DNA from: Labilibaculum sp. | GTDB lineage: Bacteria; Bacteroidota; Bacteroidia; Bacteroidales; Marinifilaceae | Direction of reading: 5' to 3' | DNA: 64,000 bases | Assembly (NCBI RefSeq): GCF_963664555.1 | Contig: NZ_OY761461.1 | Location: forward strand, 4,567,769 to 4,631,768 | Part shown: positions 1-8,929 of the stretch, in pieces | Layout: each line of letters opens with the position of its first letter | How positions within the stretch are numbered: position 1 is the first letter of the stretch | The notes under the pieces: generated by a model | What the model was told of the DNA's origin: nothing | What the model saw: only the letters and a program-made list of their open reading frames with translations | Database searches by the model: none | Translations under genes and position numbers: made by a program

Positions 1-458
1 CCCTGTTCCGCTTAATACAAAGCTAGAGTTGTTAACAACAGCTTCTTTGCAACATTTGAAACAACTTAACGTTCAGCCCTTCACTGCTCTGTGAGTCCTC
101 CACAATCTCTATTTGTGGCTCATGGTCTTACAGCTACTATGGCCTCTGCTGACTTCTTGCCATAACCAACTCGTGGTTGACAAGACCTCCCCTGGTAAGA
201 ACATTTTCCTTCCTCCAATGCCTGCCTGATCTACTACTTCATTTATTCTCTTTATTTAAAGAGCTGGGACGTCGACATGATGTGCTGCCTTATCCAAACT
301 TATAGCCTCATATCAGGTTCCTGTTCGTCAGTACCGGATTTTGTAGTCTCGCTTCCTTCAGTGCATACCTCACGGTAAACCACCTTGCGACTTACTAATG
401 CTTCTGAGAGTCACCACAGTGCATAAGGGACTTGCACCCTCTGGAAAAAAAAATACAC
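1..458 (-). mobile_element. Group II intron, 5' part, running off the left edge
   Basis: Read on the minus strand, the segment starts at GTGTA (458 to 454), compatible with the GUGYG-like 5' end of group II introns. It continues with AGAGGGTGCAAGTCCCT and AAGTCGCAAGGTGG, then GAAGGAAGCGAGAC, a block around GACGAACAGGAACCTGATATG, and later AGTCAGCAGAGGCCATAGTA and GTGAAGGGCTGAACGTTAAG. I recognise these as typical of domain I and of the leader of the intron-encoded reverse transcriptase in Bacteroidota group II introns. The reverse transcriptase itself would lie outside the window. No intact ORF is present here. Family recognition is from memory; the exact 5' boundary is inferred. Confidence 0.62.
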
Positions 459-703
459 CCTCCAAGAATCATTGTTTATGCTAAATTTGTATATTTAACA
501 TTTTCAATAACCTTTCGGTGGGTGTGGTCTTGCTCATGCAGGGCACACACACGCGGTCATAAAACATTGCGCGGATAGTGCTAAATTTGAACAACATAAC
601 ACTTAATCAACGGCAGCAACGATCTGATATGGAAGTGCTTCGAAGTGCGCAACGTTTCATACCGTCAAACCGTTATGGGCAAGGCTAATTGACATTCTAC
701 AAG
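459..703. other. Intergenic segment with an attC-like hairpin
   Basis: No gene is seen. At 595-677 a CATAAC (595-600) faces a GTTATG (672-677), with inner partners ACGG and CCGT, separated by about 70 bases. This is the layout of an integron attC recombination site with degenerate R boxes. An additional imperfect hairpin (about 520-557, GTGTG facing CACAC) lies upstream. The R box is not the canonical GTTRRRY, so the assignment is tentative. The following gene would then be a cassette. Confidence 0.35.
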
Positions 704-1462
704 ATGAATACATTTGAGATTATTATAACATTGACATTCGTTTTGGGCATCGGATATATTTCATATTTGATTGTCAAAGACCCTGTTTTGTTACTCAAAT
801 CTTTATTGCGTGGACTTAAAAACAATGACAATTGGAAAACTCTAATTTTATTCTTTCCTATTTGGGGCCCAATCTGGGTGCTTGACAGATTATTTGGTTT
901 GAAAATTTACATCAAAGACATTGAAGAAGCATCAAGGCCTAAACATATTAATTTTAATGACTTTGAGAAGTATATATTAGTCAATACTGAAGACAGAGAA
1001 TTCATTGAGAAAGTGATTAAATCTTTTCAAGACGACTTCGATCCGCTAGAATATAATTATAGTTTAGGAGGTTCTGACATAAAAGTATCCAAATGGGGAA
1101 ACAAAATAGTTTTAAAATTTGAGCAAGCGGTAAGCTTTGACAGTTTTAATGTAATAATTCAATATTTGGATAATTCAGCTCCACAAAATCAGATATATAA
1201 TGTTAAAGCCATTCTTTTAAATAGACACAATCGCGCTGATTCATATTTTGTCTTTTATGACACAGCATATTCTTTAAAACTTGTAGGTAAATCTTATCAA
1301 AATAAGAGAATGTATGTTGACCTTGATCCAGCGAAAGTTAATGATCAAACAATTTACTTTAATTCCAACATTGAGAACTTTAATAACTTTAAATTTGATG
1401 AGTTTGAATCAAATATGAAAGGACTGAACTTTGAAACCATAAAAATAAAGCCCAGCCCATAA
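704..1462 (+). CDS. Unknown membrane-anchored protein, possible integron cassette gene
   Basis: This protein of about 252 residues is not one I recognise. I chose the ATG at 704 over a TTG five codons upstream because it leads directly into the first hydrophobic stretch (FEIIITLTFVLGIGYISYL). A second hydrophobic stretch (LILFFPIWGPIWVLDRLFG) follows near residue 50. The rest is soluble and mixed in charge, with no catalytic motif visible. The gene is very AT-rich, lies on the plus strand between two minus-strand group II intron fragments, and follows an attC-like hairpin by about 25 bases. Its stop codon lies exactly where the right-hand intron remnant begins. Function unknown; a cassette-borne gene is an inference from context. 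Confidence 0.6.
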   Translation: MNTFEIIITLTFVLGIGYISYLIVKDPVLLLKSLLRGLKNNDNWKTLILFFPIWGPIWVLDRLFGLKIYIKDIEEASRPKHINFNDFEKYILVNTEDREFIEKVIKSFQDDFDPLEYNYSLGGSDIKVSKWGNKIVLKFEQAVSFDSFNVIIQYLDNSAPQNQIYNVKAILLNRHNRADSYFVFYDTAYSLKLVGKSYQNKRMYVDLDPAKVNDQTIYFNSNIENFNNFKFDEFESNMKGLNFETIKIKPSP

Positions 1463-1960
1463 TCGAATAGCCCGCCCCGCTAGTAATCACTAGCAGGGAG
1501 AGGCTTTCACACCACTGTACGTACGGGTCTCGTATACAGTCCCGAGGAATCGGGATTAAGTTATGGGGAATAAGGAATCACGTCGAACAGGCGTGATTTG
1601 TTTGTAACTATCGAGCATAGATTCATAACCGCGTTTCCGCAATCTTTCAAGAGTAATAGTAGTTACCAAAATAGGACTCTGAGCAATCGCCCAACCACCC
1701 ATACGTGAACGAGACCATGCATAGGCTTGTCCTTGTTCAACTCCTAAACGAATCAGGTTTTTCCGTTTTCGTTCAAGTTTTTTCCAATGGTGCCAAATGC
1801 AATATCTGAGCCTGTTGCGCAGCCAACCGTCGAGATCTTGAAGTTTGACTAAAATACTTGCCATACGGAAGTTATTTACCCAACCCCGCTGAACCTCATT
1901 CAGTTTTTGGATGCGTTCCTCAAAGCTCATCGGTGTCGTTTTTCGAGTGATGGTTTTCAG
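1463..1960 (-). mobile_element. Group II intron remnant, 3' end (domains V/VI plus maturase tail)
   Basis: On the minus strand, the region after the reverse-transcriptase stop contains GTATACGAGACCCGTACGTA, then GTGGTGTGAAAGCCTC (about 1540 to 1500). This is the catalytic domain V hairpin typical of these introns. It is followed by a domain VI-like stem (CCCTGCTAGT facing ACTAGCGGGG) ending at about 1463. Only the 3' end of the intron is present; everything upstream of the maturase domain is gone. The left boundary abuts the stop codon of the unknown gene, and the right boundary lies about 50 bases after the stop of actE. Confidence 0.65.
1556..1960 (-). pseudogene. Truncated group II intron reverse transcriptase (maturase domain only)
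   Basis: About 134 codons remain open between an in-frame TAG (1961-1963) and the stop at 1556. The peptide contains ITRKTPMSFEERIQKLNE, QRGWVNNFR, then RYCIWHHWKKLERKRKNLIR, AYAWSRSRMGGWAIAQSP and ERLRKRGYESML. This is the C-terminal maturase domain (GIIM) of intron-encoded reverse transcriptases. The polymerase domain with its YADD motif is missing, so the protein cannot splice or move the intron on its own. The first ATG of the remnant, at 1930, is an internal methionine of the full-length protein, not a real start. Confidence 0.85.
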
Positions 1961-2010
1961 CTAAGTCTGACCCTTTCTTCAATTCTCAAGCTAATTCATA
2001 AGATCCCGCC

Positions 2011-2598
2011 CTACTTTTGTCCTTGCAAATCAACTTTTATGTACTCAATAATTTTCCATCTGTCGGCTTGCTTAATTTGAGCACCGTGAGCGCCCATAAC
2101 CCCAAAACCAACGGTTATTACATGGAAAATCTCACCGCGGGGAGTTGTTTTCATCACATCGGTAATCAAACTTCTGGGCTGAAATGGATATTTGCCACTT
2201 GTAAACAGATATCCTTGTCCATCTCCCTTTTCACCATGACAGTGGATGCAATAAATCCCGAAAAGTTTCTTGCCTCTCTGCACATCGTCAGCGGTCATTT
2301 CGTTGGGATTAAAAATATTTTCGCCCGCCCAAATCCGTTCTTCCGGTGTTTTTTCAAAATGGTAAGGAATCATTTCTCTGGGAATAGTACCCTCAACCGG
2401 CAAACGCAAACTCGAACCGTCTTCGAAATTAGGATTCGCAGAATAAGGTTCAAAAGCCCGCGATTCAACCATATCCGGAAAATAGGAATAACCCGGATGG
2501 TTGCGGTCTTTATCGCAGGATGCCAACAAAACCACAACTAGCAATAAAGCACTACTATAGGATACGAATTTTTGCATAACAATTTCTTTTTGGGTCAT
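2011..2598 (-). CDS. actE: Alternative complex III subunit ActE, monoheme cytochrome c lipoprotein
   Basis: ActE is the small monoheme cytochrome c subunit of alternative complex III, on the periplasmic side of the quinol:cytochrome c oxidoreductase. The 195-residue protein has a lipoprotein signal (LLVVVLLASC, lipobox Cys near residue 28). One heme-binding CIHCH sits at about 117-121 and a likely axial Met lies in the FGVMGAHG region. An alternative start at 2577 (MQKFVSY) also gives a good signal peptide. It begins 3 bases after actF stops, so translation is probably coupled. In the order I know from Bacteroidota, actE precedes actF; here it follows and is the last gene of the operon. Intron debris lies just downstream where cytochrome oxidase genes are often found. 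Confidence 0.88.
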   Translation of the reverse strand: MTQKEIVMQKFVSYSSALLLVVVLLASCDKDRNHPGYSYFPDMVESRAFEPYSANPNFEDGSSLRLPVEGTIPREMIPYHFEKTPEERIWAGENIFNPNEMTADDVQRGKKLFGIYCIHCHGEKGDGQGYLFTSGKYPFQPRSLITDVMKTTPRGEIFHVITVGFGVMGAHGAQIKQADRWKIIEYIKVDLQGQK

Positions 2599-2601
2599 GA
2601 A

Positions 2602-3771
2602 TCAGGTTTCGTAATGAAAGCTCTCTTCGAGCAAAGGATCATTTTTACTTAACAGCGGCGCTTTAGCCAAAGAGGAAAAAACTACGAATAAAAAGCCAGC
2701 CAGATAGAAACATACAAATCCAATTTCCGTCAGCCCAATTTGAGCCGTTTTCCCGATTGTTCCCGGAATTACCAGTAAATAGATATTCAACCATTGACCA
2801 ATCAACACAACCACCGCCATAAGCGATAACCATTTTAAATTCCGTTTCGAATTCCGGGTCATTAATCCCAGAAATGGAATTGCAAAATTAAGAACCAAAA
2901 TGGTGAAAAACAGAATGGTATGATCGTTTAATCTGGGTGCAAAATAAGCCGTTTCTTCAGGAATGTGACTGTACCAGATCAACAGATACTGAGAGAACCA
3001 CAAATACATCCAGAAAATACTGAATGCGAACAGGTATTTTCCCATGTCGTGAATGTGTTCTTTGTTGATGAATTCCAAATGACCTTTCCATTTCAAAAAG
3101 CTGATAAAAAGGATAATCATGGCAATACCAATCTCAAAAAGACCAATAAAAATAAACCATCCGTAAAGGGTACTGTACCAGTGTGCATCGATAGACATTA
3201 ACCAATCCCAGCTCATGGTAGAACTTGAAACGGCAAAGAAAACCATAAACAAAGCGGCCAATAACTTTCCCTTTTTATAGTACTTGATATGTGTTGATAA
3301 ATCCTGCTGCAAGGAATTTTTCCGCAACAATCGCGTCAACCATATCCAAACCCCAAAATAAATTGCCATCCGGATGAAAAAGAACGGAATATTTAAATAG
3401 GCCGCTTTCCCCTCCAATATTGGATCGTGCAATCCCTCGTGCGACCAATGATAGATATCATGCATTCCGAAATACAACAGGAACATCAAAATTGCTGATA
3501 CCGGCAGAAATGATGCGAAGGCTTCGGGAATGCGCTGCAATGCCGTATGCCATCCTGAATAAGCTATTTTATGCAATGCCTGAAATACGCCTCCAAACAG
3601 AGCAATGAACAGGAAAAACAGGTTGTTAATTAAAAAATTTGTCCAAAACCTCTGACTGTTGGGGGCTTCTATAAAATACCCAAGCAGAAGCAATAGAATT
3701 CCGAATCCTCCTGCTGCAAGCAGTGCAATTTGCGCTTTTCGGGAAAATGTATAATTCTTGTCCATCACCAT
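2602..3771 (-). CDS. actF: Alternative complex III subunit ActF, quinol-binding membrane subunit
   Basis: ActF is the second NrfD-like integral membrane subunit of alternative complex III. The 389-residue protein has about ten hydrophobic segments. Conserved stretches include the W-rich SSTMSWDWLMSIDAHWYSTL around residues 185-205 and FWMYLWFSQYLLIWYSHIPEE around 255-275, characteristic of quinol:cytochrome c oxidoreductase quinone-binding subunit 2. It starts 14 bases after actD and is followed after 3 bases by actE. Start choice between Met1 and Met3 (MVMDKN) is open. The order D-F-E rather than D-E-F is unusual. Confidence 0.9.
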   Translation of the reverse strand: MVMDKNYTFSRKAQIALLAAGGFGILLLLLGYFIEAPNSQRFWTNFLINNLFFLFIALFGGVFQALHKIAYSGWHTALQRIPEAFASFLPVSAILMFLLYFGMHDIYHWSHEGLHDPILEGKAAYLNIPFFFIRMAIYFGVWIWLTRLLRKNSLQQDLSTHIKYYKKGKLLAALFMVFFAVSSSTMSWDWLMSIDAHWYSTLYGWFIFIGLFEIGIAMIILFISFLKWKGHLEFINKEHIHDMGKYLFAFSIFWMYLWFSQYLLIWYSHIPEETAYFAPRLNDHTILFFTILVLNFAIPFLGLMTRNSKRNLKWLSLMAVVVLIGQWLNIYLLVIPGTIGKTAQIGLTEIGFVCFYLAGFLFVVFSSLAKAPLLSKNDPLLEESFHYET

Positions 3772-3785
3772 ATGGTTTATGCGGT

Positions 3786-4307
3786 TTACGATTCAATCTC
3801 CTTAACCTGTATGTTCATTGCGTCTTCTTTTTCCAGAATGCCTTTCACAACAGTATCCTGACTTCCGGCCTCATCCAGATCTACAATAATCACAAAACGG
3901 TCATCGGTACTTCGTTCATCATGGATAATATTGTTGGCTCCCGGTCCGAGTTTCGAACGAATAAAAAAAGCAATCGCCATTCCAAAAGAGGCAAACAAAA
4001 CCGTCAGCTCAAAAGTGATCGGGATAAAGGAAGGAATCGCAAAATGAGGCTTTCCTCCAATAAACAATGGGTAATCAACAGTAAATGCCCAGGTCTGAAA
4101 ACCAAAAGCGATGAGCAAACCAATTCCTCCGCAAATGAATGCAACAGTTGGTAAATTGGATCGTTTGAATCCCAATGCCTGATCCAATCCGTGAACCGGG
4201 AAAGGAGTCAAAACATCCTGAATGGATACATCCTGAGCTCTCAATTCCTTGGCAGCACGAAGAAGATTCTCCTCATCTTCAAAATAAGCTGAAATATATC
4301 TTTTCAT
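3786..4307 (-). CDS. actD: Alternative complex III subunit ActD (DUF3341)
   Basis: This 173-residue membrane subunit has the DUF3341 layout. A cytoplasmic N-terminus (ISAYFEDEENLLRAAKELRA) is followed by LTPFPVHGLDQALGFKRSNL. Two membrane helices come next (about 53-75 and 97-118), then a soluble C-terminal domain ending EDAMNIQVKEIES. The PFPVHGLD motif is the hallmark of the family. The protein packs beside ActC in the known complex structures. The gap to actC is about 190 bases, unusually wide for this operon, and is filled by two copies of a repeat. The leader just before this start codon is also found before the small MKR ORF at 4343-4396. Confidence 0.9.
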   Translation of the reverse strand: MKRYISAYFEDEENLLRAAKELRAQDVSIQDVLTPFPVHGLDQALGFKRSNLPTVAFICGGIGLLIAFGFQTWAFTVDYPLFIGGKPHFAIPSFIPITFELTVLFASFGMAIAFFIRSKLGPGANNIIHDERSTDDRFVIIVDLDEAGSQDTVVKGILEKEDAMNIQVKEIES

Positions 4308-4499
4308 CTGTTTATAATTTTTATGCAGTTGTCAGATGGAACTTACCATACAATCATCTCCCTGTGTGTAGAAAGCTTTATATATGGACGTTTCATCTGT
4401 TTATAATTTTAAGTTTTCGTCATATGGTCCCGAAAGCTTTCGGGATTACCATATAGTCATTCTCGTGTGTGAGAACTTTTTCTCATGCTCGTTTCATGA
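4308..4499 (-). repeat. Two copies of a stem-loop repeat between actC and actD
   Basis: Read on the minus strand, copy 1 begins ATGAAACGAGC at 4497, two bases past the actC stop, and carries the hairpin TGAGAA-AAAG-TTCTCA followed by CACACGAG. It ends in a long palindrome, ATATGGT...CCCGAAAGCTTTCGGG...ACCATAT, at about 4421-4455. Copy 2 begins ATGAAACGTCC at 4396, has the arm pair AAAG/CTTT, then TACACACAGGGAGATGATTG and a TGGTAA stop. Copy 2 is an 18-codon open frame (4343-4396) starting MKRPYIKL and ending with Trp. The same element recurs at 14629-14830 and 15745-15815. The stems differ in sequence between copies yet still pair. Confidence 0.6.
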
Positions 4500-5872
4500 T
4501 TATTCGTTTTTATCCTCATTTGTAAATTTCTCTCCGGAACTTTTCATGACCGTCTTCACCTCGGCTATTGCAATTACCGGGAACACCCGAATAAATAGCA
4601 GGAAGCAGGTAAAAAACAGGCCTAAGGTTCCGATAAATATTCCCACTTCAACAATGGTTGGACTGTACATTGACCAACTTGATGGCAGGTAATCGCGGTG
4701 CAGAGAACTAACAATGATTACAAATCGTTCGAACCACATTCCAATGTTGATGAAAATGGATAGAACAAAAGTGAATGCAAGATTTCGTCTTAATTTTTTA
4801 ATCCACAGCAATTGCGGAGAAATTACATTGCAGGTCATCATGATCGCATAGGCCCACCAATATGGTCCGGTTGCACGGTTCAGAAATGCATATTGCTCAT
4901 ATTCAACGCCCGAATACCAGGCAATAAACAATTCGGTGATGTAGGCAATCCCCACAATAGAGCCGGTTGCGATAATAATTTTATTCATCGATTCAATATG
5001 ACCAACTGTAATATAGCTTTCCAGATTCAATACTTTCCGTGTAATAATTAAGAGCGTAAGCACCATTGCAAAACCAGAAAAGATAGCTCCGGAAACAAAA
5101 TAGGGAGGAAAAATGGTTGTGTGCCATCCCGGAATCACCGAAGTTGCAAAATCGGAACTTACAATACTGTGAACCGATAGTACCAATGGTGCGGCCAATC
5201 CGGCCAATACCAAACTCATGGTTTCATGTCTGCTCCAGTGTCTGGCAGATCCTGTCCAACCAAAACTCAAAAATCCGTAAACCGCTTTCTTAAATTTCGA
5301 TTTCACTTTGTCGCGAATGGTTCCGATATCAGGAATTAATCCAACATACCAAAACAAAAGAGAAACACTAAAATAGGTACTGATCGCAAACACATCCCAC
5401 AAAAGCGGTGAGTTAAAATTGACCCAAAGACCACGCGTATTTGGATAAGGGAACACAAAGAAAGCAAGTAGTGGACGTCCCATATGAATTAATGGAAACA
5501 TACCTGCACACATCACGGCAAAAAGTGTCATTGCCTCGGCTGATCGATTGATACTTGTTCTCCATTTCTGACGAAACAGCAGCAATATGGCTGAAATAAA
5601 CGTACCTGCATGACCGATCCCTACCCACCATACAAAATTGGTAATTCCCCAACCCCATCCAATGGTTTTGTTCAATCCCCAGGTTCCAATTCCCTGCCAA
5701 ATCGTCCATCCCATCATGGCTAAGCCCAAAACAAAGCCGATAATGTAATGGTGATTCCAGCATACCAGGCTTTTCCTGCTTTTCCTTCAATTGGAGCAGA
5801 AATTTCATCAGTAATCTTTTGATACGTTTTTTTCCCCGTGATTAATGGTTCACGAATTGGCGACACATACAT
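4500..5872 (-). CDS. actC: Alternative complex III subunit ActC, NrfD-like quinol-binding subunit (frameshifted)
   Basis: ActC is the first NrfD/PsrC-like membrane subunit and holds the quinol site next to the ActB iron-sulfur clusters. The N-terminus is read from an ATG at 5872 (MYVSPIREPLITGKKTYQKI, then EGKAGKAWYAGITIT). It runs into a stop. The rest, from about 5745 downward, lies in another frame (IIGFVLGLAMMGWTIWQGIG onward) and covers all remaining helices, including NKTIGWGWGITNFVWWVGIG. One missing base near 5741-5750, in the first membrane helix, explains this. The gene starts 10 bases after actB ends. Either the sequence has a one-base error or the copy is broken; the intact, well conserved remainder favours an error or a very recent mutation. 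Confidence 0.85.
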
Positions 5873-5882
5873 AAGCGTGGTT

Positions 5883-8867
5883 TTATGATTTGTTCGTTTC
5901 TTTATTTCTAATCTTTGTCAGATAACTTACCGATGGAAGCGTATGAATCTCTTCCAATAAATGATAATTTCGCTTGCCCGAAGTTTCTTTTACCACCTGA
6001 CTGTTATTATCATTTAAATCTCCGAAAATGATTGCTCCTGCAGGACAAGCTTGCTGACAAGCTGTTTTGATTTCGCCGTCCCGAGGTCTTCTTCCATCAA
6101 TTTTTGCTTTCAATTTCCCTTCCTGAATCCGCTGCACGCACATCGAGCATTTCTCAATCACTCCTTTGGCCCGAACCGTAACATCGGGATTTAGAACCAT
6201 TCGTTTTAAATCAATTGTCATTTCAGCCACATCGTGCAGATTATCTGGAATCGAATCTGCTTTCGTAAAATCAAACCAATTGAACCGACGCACTTTATAC
6301 GGACAGTTGTTTCCGCAGTAACGAGTCCCAATACAACGATTATAAGCCATTTGATTTAAACCTTCGCTACTGTGAGTGGTAGCCGCTACCGGACAAACAT
6401 TCTCGCAAGGCGCATTGTCGCAATGCTGACACATTACCGGCTGAAAGGAAACATCCGGATTCAGCTCACTGCCCGAAAAATACCTGTCGATACGAATCCA
6501 GGACATTTCGTGCGCCCGAATCACCTCTTTTTTACCAACTACAGGAACATTATTTTCTGCCTGACAAGCAATGGAACAGGCACCGCAGCCAACACAGGAA
6601 TTCAAATCCACAACCAATCCCCAATGATGATTCGGAAAATTTGATTTCTTGTAAATACCTGCATTCTCATATTCCTGATGCGATTCATTTCCGGCCGCCG
6701 GATCTTTTAAATATTCTCCCAAAGAAGCTTCACGAACAATTGCTCTTCCCTCCATGGAGTGATGAGTTTGAGTCATTGCCAATTCATACTTCTCTTCTGT
6801 TTTTTTGATTTCAACTCCTGTAGAGAAATCGACCCGGGAATCATTTTTAAACTGAGATAATTGGGAAACATTAACTCCCACATTCTTTCCAACTACTCCG
6901 CAATTTGTTCTTCCGTAACCCAAAGCAACTGCAACTGTATTGTATGCCTGTCCGGGCAAAATATAAACCGGCAATTTCATTTCTGAATTCAGCTCCACAA
7001 CATCACCGGTCTCCAAAAGCATTTCTTCTGCTTGTTTTGGCGATACGGTCAAATAGTTGTCCCAACAAATTTTCGTTACCGGATCTGGAAGTTCCTGAAT
7101 CCATGGATTGTTTGCCATTTTTCCATCGCCCATGGCTGAGCTTTCATATACCTGAAGTTCTACGCCTGATGATTTTGGTGCATTTGCAATGTTATCAATC
7201 AATTCCCCAATGCCATCCAACTTAAATTTGGTGTCGAAAACCGATTTTGTTTGAGGTTCAAAAACTCCTTGTTGCAGGCTGTTGTTCCAAAAAGTGGTGA
7301 AATTTGGATAGGCCGTTTGAAGCGGATATAATTTCTCTTCCCAATAATTCTTAATAAATTTTAAATAGTCCGTTTCCTGACCAATCCATGCAAGCAAAGT
7401 AGATTGAAATTGCCGGGTATTGAATAACGGACGAATTCCCGGCTGCATCAAACTGTAACGGCTTGTTTTAGGTTCCAAATCATTCCAGCTTTCTATAAAA
7501 TGATTATCGGGAGCTACATATTTAAAACGACCACTGGTTTCACTTGGAGTCATATCCAGTGACACCGAAAATGGCACTTTATCTATTGCCTTTGCAAATT
7601 CCTCCCCCTTAAAATAATCGTATACCAGATTAACACCGTAAGAGAACAAAGCTTTTACCTTACCCGAATTCAGATCAGTAAGTAATTGTTCCATATCCGG
7701 ATCAATTGCTTGTTTGGTTAGTATTTGTTTATCAATCCGCAAGGTTGTTCCGTAATTTTCCAACTCGTAATTGATCGCATTGATTAAGATCTGAGTATTT
7801 AAATCATTTTCTCCTGCAACAACCAATGATTTCCCTTTATTTTCCCAAAGCTCTTTGGCCAATTCGCGGATATCTTCCGAAGTATCATTCAAAGAATAGG
7901 ATTCCTGACCTTTAATTTTCAATATCTCATTGTACAATTGAGCAACAAGCAAAGCTTGTTCGGAAGGTTTTACCGGAATCCGATAATCGGCATTACTTCC
8001 TGTTAGAGATAAACGTGATTCAAACTGAATGTGCCGCGACATATTCGTATTTCCATCGCTTAGTTTGCGTTTTTTGGTGTACTGACGAATGTGTTCAACA
8101 GGCATCAGCCAATTTCCTAAAAAATCTGCATCGAAACTCACAATTACATCTGCAAAATCGAAACGGTAATCGCAAATCCCAGCTTTTCCAAAACACATTT
8201 CGTTCGCCTTTATCAATGCAGATGCAGATCGGTTATCGTACTGTACCCACTTCACATTGGGATAAGATTTTAAAAACATCTCTATCACAGCCTTTGTTGA
8301 TGGACTGTATATTGTCGGAGTCAAAAGAACGGCTCTCTCTTTACTTTCTTTTAATTGATTCAATTGCTGAATCATACTTTGATCCAATTCATCCCAGGAA
8401 ATTTTGGTGCCACCTTTCCGCGGATTTTTATAACGGCTGGTATCGTACAATCCCAAAATGGAAGCCTGGACTCTTGCACTTGTCCCACCATATGTGACAG
8501 ACGACAAATCGTTGCCTTCAATTTTTATTGGACGGCCTTCTCTGGTCTTAATCAGGATACTGCAATATTCACTGCCGTTTACATAGGATGATGCATAGTA
8601 ATTTGCTTTCCCCGGTGATATTTCTTCGGGTTTAATTAAATATGGAATGGCCTTATGAACAGAATTTTCACAACTTGCCAACACGGTACTAATCGCAAGA
8701 CTATAGCCACAAAGCTTTAAGAAATCACGACGGTTCGATTGCGTTTTCTCATTCCCATTATCAAATATATCAAGTATTTGTTCCAGATTTCCCTTAGGTA
8801 AACTTTGCTTTTCGGGAGTTTCTGATCCATTTTTACGTTCGGCAAGACTTTTCCAATGTTTCTTCAT
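5883..8867 (-). CDS. actB: Alternative complex III subunit ActB, molybdopterin-oxidoreductase-like and 4x Fe-S protein
   Basis: ActB (about 994 residues from the ATG at 8867) is the large periplasmic subunit that carries iron-sulfur clusters between ActC and the ActA hemes. A twin-arginine signal, SNRRDFLKLCGY, lies near residues 44-55, followed by ISTVLASC. A degenerate molybdopterin-oxidoreductase domain fills the middle. The C-terminal third has ferredoxin-type cysteine motifs: CVGCGACSIAC, CQHCDNAPCENVC, CIGTRYCGNNC, and CSMC with CQQAC. I preferred 8867 over an upstream frame-open start at 8951 because it fits the signal peptide and avoids overlap with actA. It lies 62 bases after actA. 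Confidence 0.92.
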   Translation of the reverse strand: MKKHWKSLAERKNGSETPEKQSLPKGNLEQILDIFDNGNEKTQSNRRDFLKLCGYSLAISTVLASCENSVHKAIPYLIKPEEISPGKANYYASSYVNGSEYCSILIKTREGRPIKIEGNDLSSVTYGGTSARVQASILGLYDTSRYKNPRKGGTKISWDELDQSMIQQLNQLKESKERAVLLTPTIYSPSTKAVIEMFLKSYPNVKWVQYDNRSASALIKANEMCFGKAGICDYRFDFADVIVSFDADFLGNWLMPVEHIRQYTKKRKLSDGNTNMSRHIQFESRLSLTGSNADYRIPVKPSEQALLVAQLYNEILKIKGQESYSLNDTSEDIRELAKELWENKGKSLVVAGENDLNTQILINAINYELENYGTTLRIDKQILTKQAIDPDMEQLLTDLNSGKVKALFSYGVNLVYDYFKGEEFAKAIDKVPFSVSLDMTPSETSGRFKYVAPDNHFIESWNDLEPKTSRYSLMQPGIRPLFNTRQFQSTLLAWIGQETDYLKFIKNYWEEKLYPLQTAYPNFTTFWNNSLQQGVFEPQTKSVFDTKFKLDGIGELIDNIANAPKSSGVELQVYESSAMGDGKMANNPWIQELPDPVTKICWDNYLTVSPKQAEEMLLETGDVVELNSEMKLPVYILPGQAYNTVAVALGYGRTNCGVVGKNVGVNVSQLSQFKNDSRVDFSTGVEIKKTEEKYELAMTQTHHSMEGRAIVREASLGEYLKDPAAGNESHQEYENAGIYKKSNFPNHHWGLVVDLNSCVGCGACSIACQAENNVPVVGKKEVIRAHEMSWIRIDRYFSGSELNPDVSFQPVMCQHCDNAPCENVCPVAATTHSSEGLNQMAYNRCIGTRYCGNNCPYKVRRFNWFDFTKADSIPDNLHDVAEMTIDLKRMVLNPDVTVRAKGVIEKCSMCVQRIQEGKLKAKIDGRRPRDGEIKTACQQACPAGAIIFGDLNDNNSQVVKETSGKRNYHLLEEIHTLPSVSYLTKIRNKETNKS

Positions 8868-8929
8868 AGATAAATGGTTATCAATAGGTAAAATGCAATG
8901 CAACAGGACAATAATTGGCTTTTTCGATT

